From Sphingopyxis sp. MWB1 (GTDB lineage Bacteria > Pseudomonadota > Alphaproteobacteria > Sphingomonadales > Sphingomonadaceae), in assembly GCF_000763945.1 (NCBI RefSeq), contig NZ_JQFJ01000001.1, positions 1-64,000 of the forward strand: a DNA stretch of 64,000 bases, in the 5' to 3' direction. The first letter of the stretch is position 1, and every line of letters begins with the position of its first letter. The notes under the pieces were generated by a model. It did not search any database. It saw nothing but the letters and a program-made list of their open reading frames with translations, and had not been told where the DNA came from. This document shows, in pieces, positions 53,994-63,066 of this stretch. The translations under genes and the position numbers were made by a program.

Positions 53994-54668
53994 GTGAGGT
54001 TCCTCCGTCTGTCTCTCCTGATGTCGCTGGCCGCGGGGCTCCTCTCCGCCTGTGCGGTCAGCGTCTCCCATCGCAGCGACGGGTTCGCTCGTCCGGAGGC
54101 GTGGACGGTTGAGGCGGAAAATCCGGCGGCGACTGTAAGCTTCTCCGGCGGCACCGTGGATATTGATACACCGCAAGGTTTGACCTTGTGGTTGAAGCAG
54201 CCGCTCGTCGCTCCCGTTGAAATTTCTTTCGACGCGATGGCTGTGTCAGAGGGCGGCGACAACGATCACGTCAGCGACCTCAATGCCTTCTGGATGGCGA
54301 GCAACAAGGACGGGTCCGATGTGCTGTCCCGTCCGCGAAGCGGGGCCTTCGCAGAATATGATGATATGCGGGCATATTATGTCGGGATCGGCGGGAACCG
54401 GAATTCGACGACCCGCTTCCGCAGATATGTGGGAGAGAGCGGCAACCGGCCGCTGCTGCCCGCACACGATCTCTCCGATCCGGTTCACATGCTTAAACCG
54501 AATGTCTGGACGCATATCGCTCTCAAGGTGGAGGCTGAAGGCGTAACGGTGCACCGTGATGGACGGGTGCTTTTCCGCTTGGCCGATCCGGCACCGTATG
54601 GACAAGGCCATTTTGGTCTCCGCACCACGAAAAGCCACCTGCGATTCCGCAATTTGACGGTGAAATAA
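53994..54668 (+). CDS. DUF6250 (YesU-like) lipoprotein of the RG-I locus
   Basis: 224 residues from a GTG start. Lipobox LLSAC (Cys about residue 20). Concanavalin-like blocks: VEISFDAMAVSEGGDNDHVS, LNAFWMASNKDGSDVL, MRAYYVGIGGNRNSTTRFRR and HRDGRVLFRLADPAPYGQGH. YesU of B. subtilis lies in its RG-I cluster, so glycan binding or an unrecognised lyase or hydrolase activity is likely. Stop and the next start share a base (TAATG). Confidence 0.78.
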   Translation: MRFLRLSLLMSLAAGLLSACAVSVSHRSDGFARPEAWTVEAENPAATVSFSGGTVDIDTPQGLTLWLKQPLVAPVEISFDAMAVSEGGDNDHVSDLNAFWMASNKDGSDVLSRPRSGAFAEYDDMRAYYVGIGGNRNSTTRFRRYVGESGNRPLLPAHDLSDPVHMLKPNVWTHIALKVEAEGVTVHRDGRVLFRLADPAPYGQGHFGLRTTKSHLRFRNLTVK

Positions 54669-57373
54669 TGGGGAAGGGCATGCAGGTTCCGCGGCGTATT
54701 TTTCTGGCTTCCACCATTTTGTCGGGCGCGGCCCTGTCCCACCCCTCCGTCGCTTTCGAGACAAGTTCGAAGCGTGTTTCAAATGGCGCCAGATGGCTTG
54801 ATGGACGTCCTCCAGATTATGAAACCGGTCAAACCTTTGGACTGGCGTGGCCCCGGGGAGCGCTGGGCGCGCGAACCTCGCTCCGCGCCGTCGCCGATGA
54901 TGGTGCATCCATAGCCGTCCAGAGCTGGAACGTCGCTTTCTGGCCGGACGGAAGCGTGAAGTGGACGGGGCACGCACTTCCCGCGGGAATCACCAGCGAA
55001 CGGGTCCGGATCGAGCCCGGCCGGCCCACCCGACCGGAAGCCCCCGTTTCCGTCGAACGCCGGGGGACGGGGTGGATCGTCCGCTCGGCAGCTGTTGAAT
55101 GGCACATTGCCTCCGGCACCGACGCGATCGTCCGGTCGGTTGATGTGAATGGGCGCCGGGTGATGGGCCCGGTGCGGTTGAAAGCGATCATGGCCACATC
55201 CGCTGAGGGGCAGGGACGGCGGCCGCTCGATCCCATAATCGAGACGATAACAGTCGAACAATCCGGTCCTGTTCGCGCCGTTGTCCGTCTTGATGGGCGG
55301 CATTCGCAAGTCGCTCCGCACCTGCCGGTATCGCTTCGCCTTTATTTCCATGCCGGCTCCAATGCCATGCGCGTCGTGCATTCCTTCACGAACGACTGCG
55401 ATCCGGAGAAGCATTTCCTTTCGGGTATCGGGATCTCTGCCGATGTTCCGCTATCCGGCGAAGCTTATGACCGGCACATACGGGTGGCCCTGGGGGACGA
55501 GCGGCTGCTTGCCGAAGCAGCACGGCCCCTCACCGGCCTGCGGCGCGACAGCGGAATGCAGGTTCGAACAGCGCAGGTGGAGGGCCGCGCGGTCCCCTTG
55601 GCGGAGATGAACCCGGTCGTGCGCGACCGGCTGGACGCCATTCCCATATGGAATGATTTCCGTCTTCTTCAGCATGCAGCCAATGGTTTTGTCCTGCAGA
55701 AACGCACTGGAACCGGACATGCGTGGATCGGATCGGACGAAGGGCGAAGGGCGCCGGGTTTCGCCAGCGTATCAAGCCCGGCCGGCGGAGCCGCCCTGTC
55801 GATGCGATATTTTTGGCAGCGGCATCCCTCTGCCCTGACCGTCGATGCTCTCGGGGGAGAGGTGACCAGCCTTACCGGATGGCTTTGGTCGCCTGACGCC
55901 TTGCCCATGGACATGCGCTCTTATCGCGGCGTCATGGGGATGGAAGGATATGACGCGCAAAATGCCGGATTGGAAATTACTTACGAAGATTATGAGCCGG
56001 GCTGGGATCAATCGTTCGGGATTGCGCGCACCAGCGAACTGACTCTCTGGGCCTTGCCCGCGACACCCGCGGCGGACGAGATTCGGGCGATGGCGAGGGG
56101 AGGGGCGGAGCCAGCTCGGCTCGTGGCCGAACCGGAGCATCTCCATCGGGCCGCCGTCTTTGGGGACTGGAGCCTTCCGGACCGTTCGACTCCGGCGCGC
56201 GCGGCCATTGAAAATCAGTTGGCGAACCTTGTCGATTTCTATTCTGAGGAAGTCGACCGTCGCAGCTGGTACGGCTTTTGGGACCATGGCGACGTCATGC
56301 ATAGCTATGACGCTGACCGCCGACAGTGGCGATATGACATTGGCGGATATGCGTGGGATAACAGCGAACTCTCGACCGACCTGTGGCTTTGGTATCAGGC
56401 CTTGCGGACGGGCGATGCAAAAAGCTTTCGCCTGGCCGAAGCCATGACCCGTCATACCGGCGAAGTCGATGTTTATCATCTCGGCCGCTTCGCTGGCTTT
56501 GGCACGCGGCATGGCGTGCAGCATTTCAGCGACAGCTCGAAACAGCCGCGGATCAGCACATCCATTTACCGCCGTATATTTTATTATCTTACCTGCGACG
56601 AACGCACGGGCGACCTGATGCGCGCCTTGCTCGGCTCTGCCGAACGGCTGCTTGACATAGAGATTGGCAGAAAAGTGCCCGGGCGCGTCGCAACCGAATT
56701 GCCGCCGCGCCATGTGGAAATGAGTTTCGGCACCGTCTGGAGCTCGCTTGCGGCCAATTGGTTGACCGAGTGGGAGCGTACGGGGAAGCGGAAATGGCGC
56801 GACCATATCGTGGCAGGGATGGAATCGATCGGAGCCATGCCCAATGGCTGGCTCACGGGAAATGCGCCCTATAATCTCGATACCGGGCGTTTTGTCCCGG
56901 TCCGAAAGCTGAGCATATCCCATCTCAATGCCGTCTTTGGGGCCGTCGAGTTGAATTCGGAGTTGCTGCAGCTTCTGGATGTTCCGGCCTATCGCGCGGC
57001 ATGGCTCAACTATTGCCGTTTTTATAATGCGCCCCCGGCGGAGTTTGAGGCGCAATATGGCAAGGCCAAGCTGCCTTTCAATCTGCGAGAGGGGCATTCC
57101 CGGCTGACCGCCTATGCCGCCAACCGGCTCAAAAACCCTGATTTGGCGGCGCGCGCATCGGGCGAATTTTTCTCTGGTCAGGCGGGATTGGGAACGCTGG
57201 ACCATGATCCGCGTGTGGCCGCGCCGGGGGGCATGGTGGAATGGCCCGGCCTGTCCACCAATGCGGCGGCGCAATGGGGTCTGGCGGCCATTCAAAATCT
57301 CGCCCTTATCGGCTCTGCTCTCGACGAGGCTTTCGTTCCCGGCTCTTCCAAGCGAAGCAGGGCGCGTCCGTAA
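54668..57373 (+). CDS. Exo-rhamnogalacturonan lyase-like protein (PL26/YetA type)
   Basis: 901 residues, Tat-like leader (VPRRIFLASTILSGAALSHP). Layout fits PcRGLX/YetA: an N-terminal RIFT-related barrel (GLAWPRGALGARTSLRAVAD; WPDGSVKWTGHALPAGI), central beta-sandwich (VSLRLYFHAGSNAMRVVHSF) and an (alpha/alpha) toroid (WYGFWDHGDVMHSYDADRRQ; YAWDNSELSTDLWLWYQALR; HLGRFAGFGTRHGVQHFSDS). PL26 enzymes release unsaturated disaccharides from RG-I ends. Third gene of the TonB-receptor operon. Family call is from memory of the pattern; activity untested. Confidence 0.82.
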   Translation: MGKGMQVPRRIFLASTILSGAALSHPSVAFETSSKRVSNGARWLDGRPPDYETGQTFGLAWPRGALGARTSLRAVADDGASIAVQSWNVAFWPDGSVKWTGHALPAGITSERVRIEPGRPTRPEAPVSVERRGTGWIVRSAAVEWHIASGTDAIVRSVDVNGRRVMGPVRLKAIMATSAEGQGRRPLDPIIETITVEQSGPVRAVVRLDGRHSQVAPHLPVSLRLYFHAGSNAMRVVHSFTNDCDPEKHFLSGIGISADVPLSGEAYDRHIRVALGDERLLAEAARPLTGLRRDSGMQVRTAQVEGRAVPLAEMNPVVRDRLDAIPIWNDFRLLQHAANGFVLQKRTGTGHAWIGSDEGRRAPGFASVSSPAGGAALSMRYFWQRHPSALTVDALGGEVTSLTGWLWSPDALPMDMRSYRGVMGMEGYDAQNAGLEITYEDYEPGWDQSFGIARTSELTLWALPATPAADEIRAMARGGAEPARLVAEPEHLHRAAVFGDWSLPDRSTPARAAIENQLANLVDFYSEEVDRRSWYGFWDHGDVMHSYDADRRQWRYDIGGYAWDNSELSTDLWLWYQALRTGDAKSFRLAEAMTRHTGEVDVYHLGRFAGFGTRHGVQHFSDSSKQPRISTSIYRRIFYYLTCDERTGDLMRALLGSAERLLDIEIGRKVPGRVATELPPRHVEMSFGTVWSSLAANWLTEWERTGKRKWRDHIVAGMESIGAMPNGWLTGNAPYNLDTGRFVPVRKLSISHLNAVFGAVELNSELLQLLDVPAYRAAWLNYCRFYNAPPAEFEAQYGKAKLPFNLREGHSRLTAYAANRLKNPDLAARASGEFFSGQAGLGTLDHDPRVAAPGGMVEWPGLSTNAAAQWGLAAIQNLALIGSALDEAFVPGSSKRSRARP

Positions 57374-57731
57374 AGGCGCGCAAGACCGGCACATCGAAGG
57401 CTATCATTAGCCATCCCATGAAATTCGGGCAGGCGCTGCCCCCGCGCCGGGGCCTTGTCGGCCAGAACTCCTGACATAAGCCTTTCCGGCTTTGCTTCTC
57501 CCTCCCGCGGTAGCTCGAGCGGCTGAATAGCAAAGCTTTCTCTTTGCCCATCGCGCAAGGACAGGCGCGCAGCTGAAATATGGTTAAATCCATAGAGGGT
57601 GATAAGGAAAAACCTCTGGCCAACGTCGGGCAAGGTCGATACTGAGCGGCGTTTATTGTCTATAAAATCTGTTAACAAGATTTCTGTAAGTTTTTCATAT
57701 ACAAAAATCATATGTTTCTTCAATTTCCGGA
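57374..57731. other. Intergenic region before the export operon
   Basis: 358 bases without a convincing gene. The last 90 bases are A+T-rich (CTGTTAACAAGATTTCTGTA; TTCATATACAAAAATCATAT), consistent with the promoter of the downstream TolC-like gene. No copy of the RG-I operator motif was seen. Confidence 0.4.
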
Positions 57732-59183
57732 ATGGGTTTGGCTATTATGATTAGTCGAATTTTAACGGCACAGGTCCGAAAGATAGTTTTTCTTTCTACC
57801 CGTTTTTCTGATGAGATTTCGTCACGCCGTATTTTGGGCGCCGTCCTGTTGCTGTCCCCCGGCCTGGGGGCGACGGTGGCTGCTGCAGAAGAAGCGGCGC
57901 TGAGCTATGCCGAGGCGCAGGCGCGGCTGGTGGCGGTTTCCGATGCGCTGGACGCCAAGGAGGCCGCGGTTCGTGCGCGCGAGGCGCAGGAAGGGGCTAC
58001 CCAGAGCCTGCGGCGTCCCGATGTGGACGTCGAAGCGCAATTGCTGGAATATCAGATGTCGGTGGAATTGCCGCTGGGCCCGCTCGCTCCGATTGGCGAG
58101 CATTTCGGGCTGCCGGACCCGCTGAAGTTCCAGCAGCGAAAGACGGGGCGCAGGCCCATCGCGACCGCAACCCTGCCGCTTTATTCCGGCGGTAAAATTC
58201 CGGCCGCCCAGGCAGGCGCACGCGCGCAGGTGGAGGAAGCCGAGGCGGACTGGGCGCAAAGCCGCGACGACCAGCTGCTGATGCTCGCCAAAACCTATTA
58301 TGGGCAGATATTGGCCGCCAAGGCTTTTGCCATCCGGCGTGACGTTCTGGCAGGGCTGGAGCGGCATGTGCGCGATGCAACGAAGCTGGAACGCGAAGGC
58401 TTTATCAGCCGCGCGCAGCGGCTGCAGGCCGAGGTGGCGCGCGATGAAGCCGCGCGCGAAGTGGAGCGCGCCCGGTCCGGTCTGGCAACTGCCGACATGG
58501 TTTTGGCCGGGCTGCTGCGCCTTCCCGAGGGGGTTCGTCCGGTCAGTCCCCTGGCCGTCGATTCCAGCGCACTGGAACCGGCACAGGCCTTTGTCACGAT
58601 GGCGATGGGCGAACATCCGCAGTTGGAGAGGTTCGATTCGCTTTCGCGGCAGGCCGCGGCAGGTGTCGAGCTTCAGAAATCGGAGCTGCGCCCCAATGTC
58701 TATGCGTTCGGCCAATATAATTTTGATCGGTCGCACAGCCTGCTGACCGACCCCGACTGGTCGGTCGGCGTCGGGGTCCGCTATAAGCTGATTGGCGGAA
58801 AAGGACGTCGGCAGATGGTCGAAGCTGCTGAACATAATGTGCGGGGGGCAGAGGCGGGGCGCCGGGAAGCCGAAACGCAAATCCGCATCGGCGTGACCAA
58901 ATATTGGAACGAGGCCGAATCCGCCCGTCGCCGCTTTGCCCTTTACGACAGCGCCATTGCGTCGGCGCAGGAAAACCTGCGGCTGCAGCAGCTTTCCTAT
59001 CGCGCCCAGCTTGCCACCTCGCTGGACGTGGTGGATGCCGAATTGGGGCTGGGGCGGGCGCAAACCGAACGCGCACAGGCGGCCTATGATTATATCAGCG
59101 CGCTCGCTGACCTGCTTCATGCGGCAGGCCAGATCGAAGCGCTGCCTGAATATCTCTCCCATGCGGACAGGGTGATTTCATGA
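57732..59183 (+). CDS. TolC-family outer membrane efflux protein
   Basis: 483 residues. A leader with possible cleavage after VAAA, then two repeats of long amphipathic helices: LSYAEAQARLVAVSDALDAK, KIPAAQAGARAQVEEAEADW, REGFISRAQRLQAEVARDEA and AQLATSLDVVDAELGLGRAQ, the pattern of outer membrane factors. It forms the outer duct for the exporter encoded by the next three genes; the stop overlaps the HlyD start by 4 bases. The true start may be the ATG 15 bases downstream. Confidence 0.87.
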   Translation: MGLAIMISRILTAQVRKIVFLSTRFSDEISSRRILGAVLLLSPGLGATVAAAEEAALSYAEAQARLVAVSDALDAKEAAVRAREAQEGATQSLRRPDVDVEAQLLEYQMSVELPLGPLAPIGEHFGLPDPLKFQQRKTGRRPIATATLPLYSGGKIPAAQAGARAQVEEAEADWAQSRDDQLLMLAKTYYGQILAAKAFAIRRDVLAGLERHVRDATKLEREGFISRAQRLQAEVARDEAAREVERARSGLATADMVLAGLLRLPEGVRPVSPLAVDSSALEPAQAFVTMAMGEHPQLERFDSLSRQAAAGVELQKSELRPNVYAFGQYNFDRSHSLLTDPDWSVGVGVRYKLIGGKGRRQMVEAAEHNVRGAEAGRREAETQIRIGVTKYWNEAESARRRFALYDSAIASAQENLRLQQLSYRAQLATSLDVVDAELGLGRAQTERAQAAYDYISALADLLHAAGQIEALPEYLSHADRVIS

Positions 59184-60217
59184 CCAAGGAACAGAATATG
59201 GTGGCGGACGAACCCGCCGTTGACGCGGCCCCTTCCGGCACGAAAGGGCGTGCGGTTATCAAGATTGTGGCCGGGGTGGCGGTGCTGGCTGCGCTCGGCA
59301 CGGGCTTCTGGCTTAGCTACCGGCCCGCACCGGTGCAGATCCAGGGCATGGTCGATGCGCGTGAGCTGCGCATTTCCAGCAAATTGACCGGACGGATCGA
59401 GGACATCTTTGTGGAAGAGGGCCAATTCGTCCGCGCCGGTACGCCGATCTTCAGCCTGACCACCCCCGAGGTGGCTGCAAAATCGACCCAGGCCGAAGGT
59501 GTGCTGATGGCTGCGGAAGCGCAGGAGGCCAAGGCAAGAGAAGGGGCGCGGCCCGAAGATATCACCGCGGCGCGGGCGCAGTGGCAGCGGGCGCAGGCGG
59601 CCGCCGATCTTGCCCAGCAAACATCGGAACGCACTCAGCGCCTGTATCGTGAAGGGGTGGTTGCGCGTCAGAAGGCGGACGAAGCCCGCACCAATGCTAT
59701 CGCCAATGCCCAGGCCGCGCGTGCGGCGAGGGCGCAATATGACGCGGCGGTTGCGGGGGCCAGGCCCCAGGACAAGCGCGCCGCCCATGGCCAGACGCAG
59801 CAGGCGCGCGGCGCGGTTGCCGAAGTCGCGGCGGCACAGGCCGAGGCACGGATCTATGCCCCCAGCGATGGCGAAGTGGGACGCCGGCTCGCGCAGCCGG
59901 GGGAACTGGTTCCGCAGGGTTTTCCGGTTTTCATGCTGACCGAGACGCAGGCGCCCTGGGTGACGATTTCGCTTCGCGAAGACCAGCTTCAAGGGCTGAA
60001 GAAGGGGGCCCAGATGGAAGGGCATATCCCCGCGCTTAAGCGCAACGCAGCCTTCAAGGTGGTGTTTCTGGCCCCTGCCGGGGATTTCGCCACATGGCGC
60101 GCGACGCGCCAGTCGTCGGGCTTTGACGTGAAAAGCTTTGAGGTGCGCCTTCGTCCCGTGAAACCGATCAGCGATCTGCGGCCCGGGATGACCGTGCTGT
60201 TCGAACGCGATCGCTGA
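59180..60217 (+). CDS. HlyD-family membrane fusion protein
   Basis: 345 residues. One N-terminal membrane helix (VIKIVAGVAVLAALGTGFWL), a lipoyl-like half (GMVDARELRISSKLTGRIED), a coiled-coil hairpin (about residues 95-210, rich in Ala/Gln/Arg) and the second half (IYAPSDGEVGRRLAQPGELV), then VTISLREDQLQGLKKGAQME. The periplasmic adaptor between TolC and the ABC-2 permeases, as in YbhG/YhiI-type systems. Confidence 0.9.
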   Translation: MTKEQNMVADEPAVDAAPSGTKGRAVIKIVAGVAVLAALGTGFWLSYRPAPVQIQGMVDARELRISSKLTGRIEDIFVEEGQFVRAGTPIFSLTTPEVAAKSTQAEGVLMAAEAQEAKAREGARPEDITAARAQWQRAQAAADLAQQTSERTQRLYREGVVARQKADEARTNAIANAQAARAARAQYDAAVAGARPQDKRAAHGQTQQARGAVAEVAAAQAEARIYAPSDGEVGRRLAQPGELVPQGFPVFMLTETQAPWVTISLREDQLQGLKKGAQMEGHIPALKRNAAFKVVFLAPAGDFATWRATRQSSGFDVKSFEVRLRPVKPISDLRPGMTVLFERDR

Positions 60218-60221
60218 TGCC

Positions 60222-61388
60222 ATGGGCAAGGCGTTTCGGGCGGCATTTCGGCGGGAGATCGCTTTTCTGAAGGGCAGCGCGCTCGATCGCGCCATGCTGT
60301 TTCTGATGCCCGCCATCCTGCTGGCGCTCGTCTCCTTTGAACTGGCAGGCGGCGTGATGCGCGATTTGCCCATTGCGGTCGTCGATACGGACGGCAGCGC
60401 CATCAGCCGGGAATTGACGCGGCGGCTCGACAGCGCACCCGGGCTGAGTGTCGCCGCTACCCCGGATGATATGATGGCCGCCGAGAAGCTGGTGCGGGCG
60501 CGCAAGGTGTATGCCATTGTCGCCTTGTCGCCGCAGATGACCCGCGACGCGCTGCGCGGGGACACCGGCGCGGTGACGATCCTGTACAATGCCAGCTATT
60601 CCACCCCTTCGGGGGGCGTGGTGCGGGCGGTGGAAGAGGTTGTCCGTTCCTACGCCGCCACTTTGGCGGGCCAATCCACCGCAGCGATCGCGGGGCCGGG
60701 CGCCATTCGCCCGCCACCCGTCGCGGCTCGGACCAGCGTACTGTTCAATCCCCAGGGCAGCTATGAGTTGCAGCTCGTCGGGCTGTTGTGGCCCGCCATT
60801 TTGCATCTGATTTTCATGGTCGCGATCGTCAGCGCGCTGGGACGCGAATTGCGCGATGGCACCATCGGCGCCTGGCTCGGCGCCTTGTCCCGGAGCGATG
60901 CTGTAGCGGAGGTTGCGGGCAAGATTGCGCCTTATCTTCTGGTCTTCACGGCGTGGGGCATCATCGCCAATGCCTATCTTTCCTGGTTTCGCGGTTGGCC
61001 GATCGAGGGCAGCGCGACCATGATATTCTTTGGCTATATCGCCATGTATCTGGCCTATGTCGGCATGGCGGCGCTGGTCGTCGGGTTGACCCGATCAATG
61101 GCGCAGTCGCTGTCGGTCGCGGGCATTTTTGCGGGCGCCTCCTTCGCTTTTTCCGGGGCAATTTTTCCGATTGAATCGGCATCGGCCTTTGCGCGCTGGT
61201 GGAGCCTGGCGCTGCCCTATACGGCCTTTGTCAAACTATGGGCCGAACAATATGTCATGGGCACGGACATGGCCTATTCCATGCGCCAGATCTGGGTGAT
61301 GCTCGGCTTTTTCGCGGTTGGTTCGCTGATTGGCATTCCGCGCTACATCGCGGCGGCGCGGTTGCCCTCCACCTGGGGGAAAAGATGA
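60222..61388 (+). CDS. ABC-2 type permease, first of two
   Basis: 388 residues of the YhhJ/YbhR (ABC2_membrane_3) type: a membrane helix near residue 20-40, a large periplasmic part (LPIAVVDTDGSAISRELTRR; VYAIVALSPQMTRDALRGDT) and five C-terminal helices (LLWPAILHLIFMVAIVSALG; YIAMYLAYVGMAALVVGLTR). No ATP-binding motifs. Ends in an ATGA overlap with the second permease, so the two probably form a heterodimer. Confidence 0.88.
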   Translation: MGKAFRAAFRREIAFLKGSALDRAMLFLMPAILLALVSFELAGGVMRDLPIAVVDTDGSAISRELTRRLDSAPGLSVAATPDDMMAAEKLVRARKVYAIVALSPQMTRDALRGDTGAVTILYNASYSTPSGGVVRAVEEVVRSYAATLAGQSTAAIAGPGAIRPPPVAARTSVLFNPQGSYELQLVGLLWPAILHLIFMVAIVSALGRELRDGTIGAWLGALSRSDAVAEVAGKIAPYLLVFTAWGIIANAYLSWFRGWPIEGSATMIFFGYIAMYLAYVGMAALVVGLTRSMAQSLSVAGIFAGASFAFSGAIFPIESASAFARWWSLALPYTAFVKLWAEQYVMGTDMAYSMRQIWVMLGFFAVGSLIGIPRYIAAARLPSTWGKR

Positions 61389-62536
61389 TGGCATCCTCCT
61401 TCTGGTCTGCCTTTCGCGCGACCTTTCGCGCCGTGTTCGCCGATCGCTCGGTCGTGCTGTTGCTGGTGGGGGCGGCGGTTCTCTATTCTTTCTTTTATCC
61501 TTCGGCTTATTCGGGGGAGGTTCCCGAGCATATTCCCATCGCCGTCGTCGACGAGGATAACAGCGGGTTGAGCCGCGCCTTTCTGGTCAAGCTGGGCGCG
61601 GTGCAGCAAGCCGATATACGCGCGCGCGCGCTGTCGGGGCGGGAAGCGCTTCAGATGATGCAAAAGCGCGAGGTCGACGCTTTCGTCGTCATCCCGTCCG
61701 GCTTTGAACAATCGGTGCTGCGGGGCGAGGCCGGCTGGGTCAATCTTTATGGCAATGGCGCCTTTTTGCTACGCAGCAGCACCTCGCTCGCGGGCATAGG
61801 CGCCGCGCTGGGCGACGTCGGGCGACAGGCAGGGCTGGCGCAAGCGATGGCGCAGGGCGCGCCGGCCGCAGCGCCGCTGGACCTCATCCAGCGGCCCCTG
61901 TTCAACACCCGCGAAGGCTATGGCAGCGCCGTCGTGCCCGCGGTGACCTTTCTGATCATCCAGCAGACGATTTTGATGGGGCTTGCCATGCTGGCTGCGA
62001 CGCTGCGCGAACAGCGCGGGCCTTATCGCTTTGCGCTGCCCAGCCTGGGCGGGATCGCCTGCGCCTTTCTGGTGATCGGGTTGGCGGTGGTTATTTACTG
62101 GACGGGTTTCGTCTTCTGGTTCCAGGATTATCCGCGCGCCGGGGCGGACATTGTCACCCTGCTGGTGGCCGCGCTGCTCTTTGTTGCGGCGACGGTGGCG
62201 GCGGCGATGGCGCTGGCGAGCTTTCTGGAAACGCGCGAACGGCCCGTACAGCTTTGGATCGTCACCTCGCTGCCCATCTATTTCCTCGCCAACCTGTCGT
62301 GGCCGGCCGAGGCGACGCCGCAGTCGCTGGTCTGGCTCGGGCGTCTGCTGCCTTCCACGCCGGGTATTCATTTGATGATCGGCATCAATCAGATGGGGGC
62401 ATCGCTGAGCGAGCAGCGAACGGAAGTGCTCAACCTGCTCTTCCTGATTCTGCTGTATGGCGGCATTGCGGTCTGGCGGCTGGGAACCCGGTCGCCGGCG
62501 CCATTATCGCAGGCACCGGCTTCACCGGGCCAATAG
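61385..62536 (+). CDS. ABC-2 type permease, second of two
   Basis: 383 residues. Same architecture as its neighbour: VLLLVGAAVLYSFFYPSAYS, periplasmic IPIAVVDEDNSGLSRAFLVK and MMQKREVDAFVVIPSGFEQS, then C-terminal helices (GGIACAFLVIGLAVVIYWTG; DIVTLLVAALLFVAATVAAA). ATG 61385 overlaps the upstream stop. No ATPase gene precedes or follows; 62537-62591 is empty and the next gene is on the other strand. Confidence 0.88.
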   Translation: MMASSFWSAFRATFRAVFADRSVVLLLVGAAVLYSFFYPSAYSGEVPEHIPIAVVDEDNSGLSRAFLVKLGAVQQADIRARALSGREALQMMQKREVDAFVVIPSGFEQSVLRGEAGWVNLYGNGAFLLRSSTSLAGIGAALGDVGRQAGLAQAMAQGAPAAAPLDLIQRPLFNTREGYGSAVVPAVTFLIIQQTILMGLAMLAATLREQRGPYRFALPSLGGIACAFLVIGLAVVIYWTGFVFWFQDYPRAGADIVTLLVAALLFVAATVAAAMALASFLETRERPVQLWIVTSLPIYFLANLSWPAEATPQSLVWLGRLLPSTPGIHLMIGINQMGASLSEQRTEVLNLLFLILLYGGIAVWRLGTRSPAPLSQAPASPGQ

Positions 62537-62591
62537 GCGAGGCGGCGACAGCAGCTGAACGGCGTAGCCGCGCACGCATCCTGCCCGGTCT

Positions 62592-63032
62592 TTACCGGGG
62601 GCAGGGATAACGTTTGCGCATCAAGCCGTCGAAAGCGACGCTGATCGAGATGCGCGGGCGCTGGCTTGCGGGATAGCTGCGCAGATGGGCGAGCCATTCG
62701 TCGGGGGAGAGCGTGCCGCTTTCGGGCGGGCAACTGGTGGTGGGGCGTCCGGCGCGCCGCTGGGCGTCAATCCGCGCCTTATAGCGCTTGCCCGCCGCAA
62801 TCACCTCACCCTTCAGCCGGTGCCCCTCGGGGGTCGCGATCGCGAGGGGACCGAGCGGCATCAGCGCATCGGCGCGGGCCAGAAAGGCCGCGACGCTCAT
62901 TTCGCCCGGCGCCGCGGCGCATAGGAAGAGGGCCGCCGAGGTGGCGGCCCCGATGCGCAGGGAGGAACGCGAAAGGATCGGCGGCAGGCGGCGGCGGGGC
63001 AGGGCCAGCTGGCGCCAGTCCCCGCTGTTCAC
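62592..63032 (-). CDS. Small secreted protein downstream of ftsH (Rap1a/Tai-like pattern)
   Basis: About 146 residues. Hydrophobic leader (RIGAATSAALFLCAAAPGEM), then SVAAFLARADALMPLGPLAI, a basic linker, one Cys in TTSCPPESG, and an end with WLAHLRSYPASQRPRISISV plus RYPCP. The YP-x-R and terminal PC pattern recalls Rap1a/Tai immunity proteins, but no type VI genes are near, and similar genes follow ftsH in other sphingomonads. Start uncertain: GTG 63032 is the only good candidate that avoids overlap with ftsH. Confidence 0.6.
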   Translation of the reverse strand: MNSGDWRQLALPRRRLPPILSRSSLRIGAATSAALFLCAAAPGEMSVAAFLARADALMPLGPLAIATPEGHRLKGEVIAAGKRYKARIDAQRRAGRPTTSCPPESGTLSPDEWLAHLRSYPASQRPRISISVAFDGLMRKRYPCPR

Positions 63033-63066
63033 GCCCGCAAACGCGCTTTTCGCCGCCGCTATGGGC

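Noticed and set aside
62592..63032. Type VI immunity protein
   Set aside because: The Rap1a/Tai-like pattern is weak and there is no effector or type VI gene nearby, so only a secreted protein is claimed.
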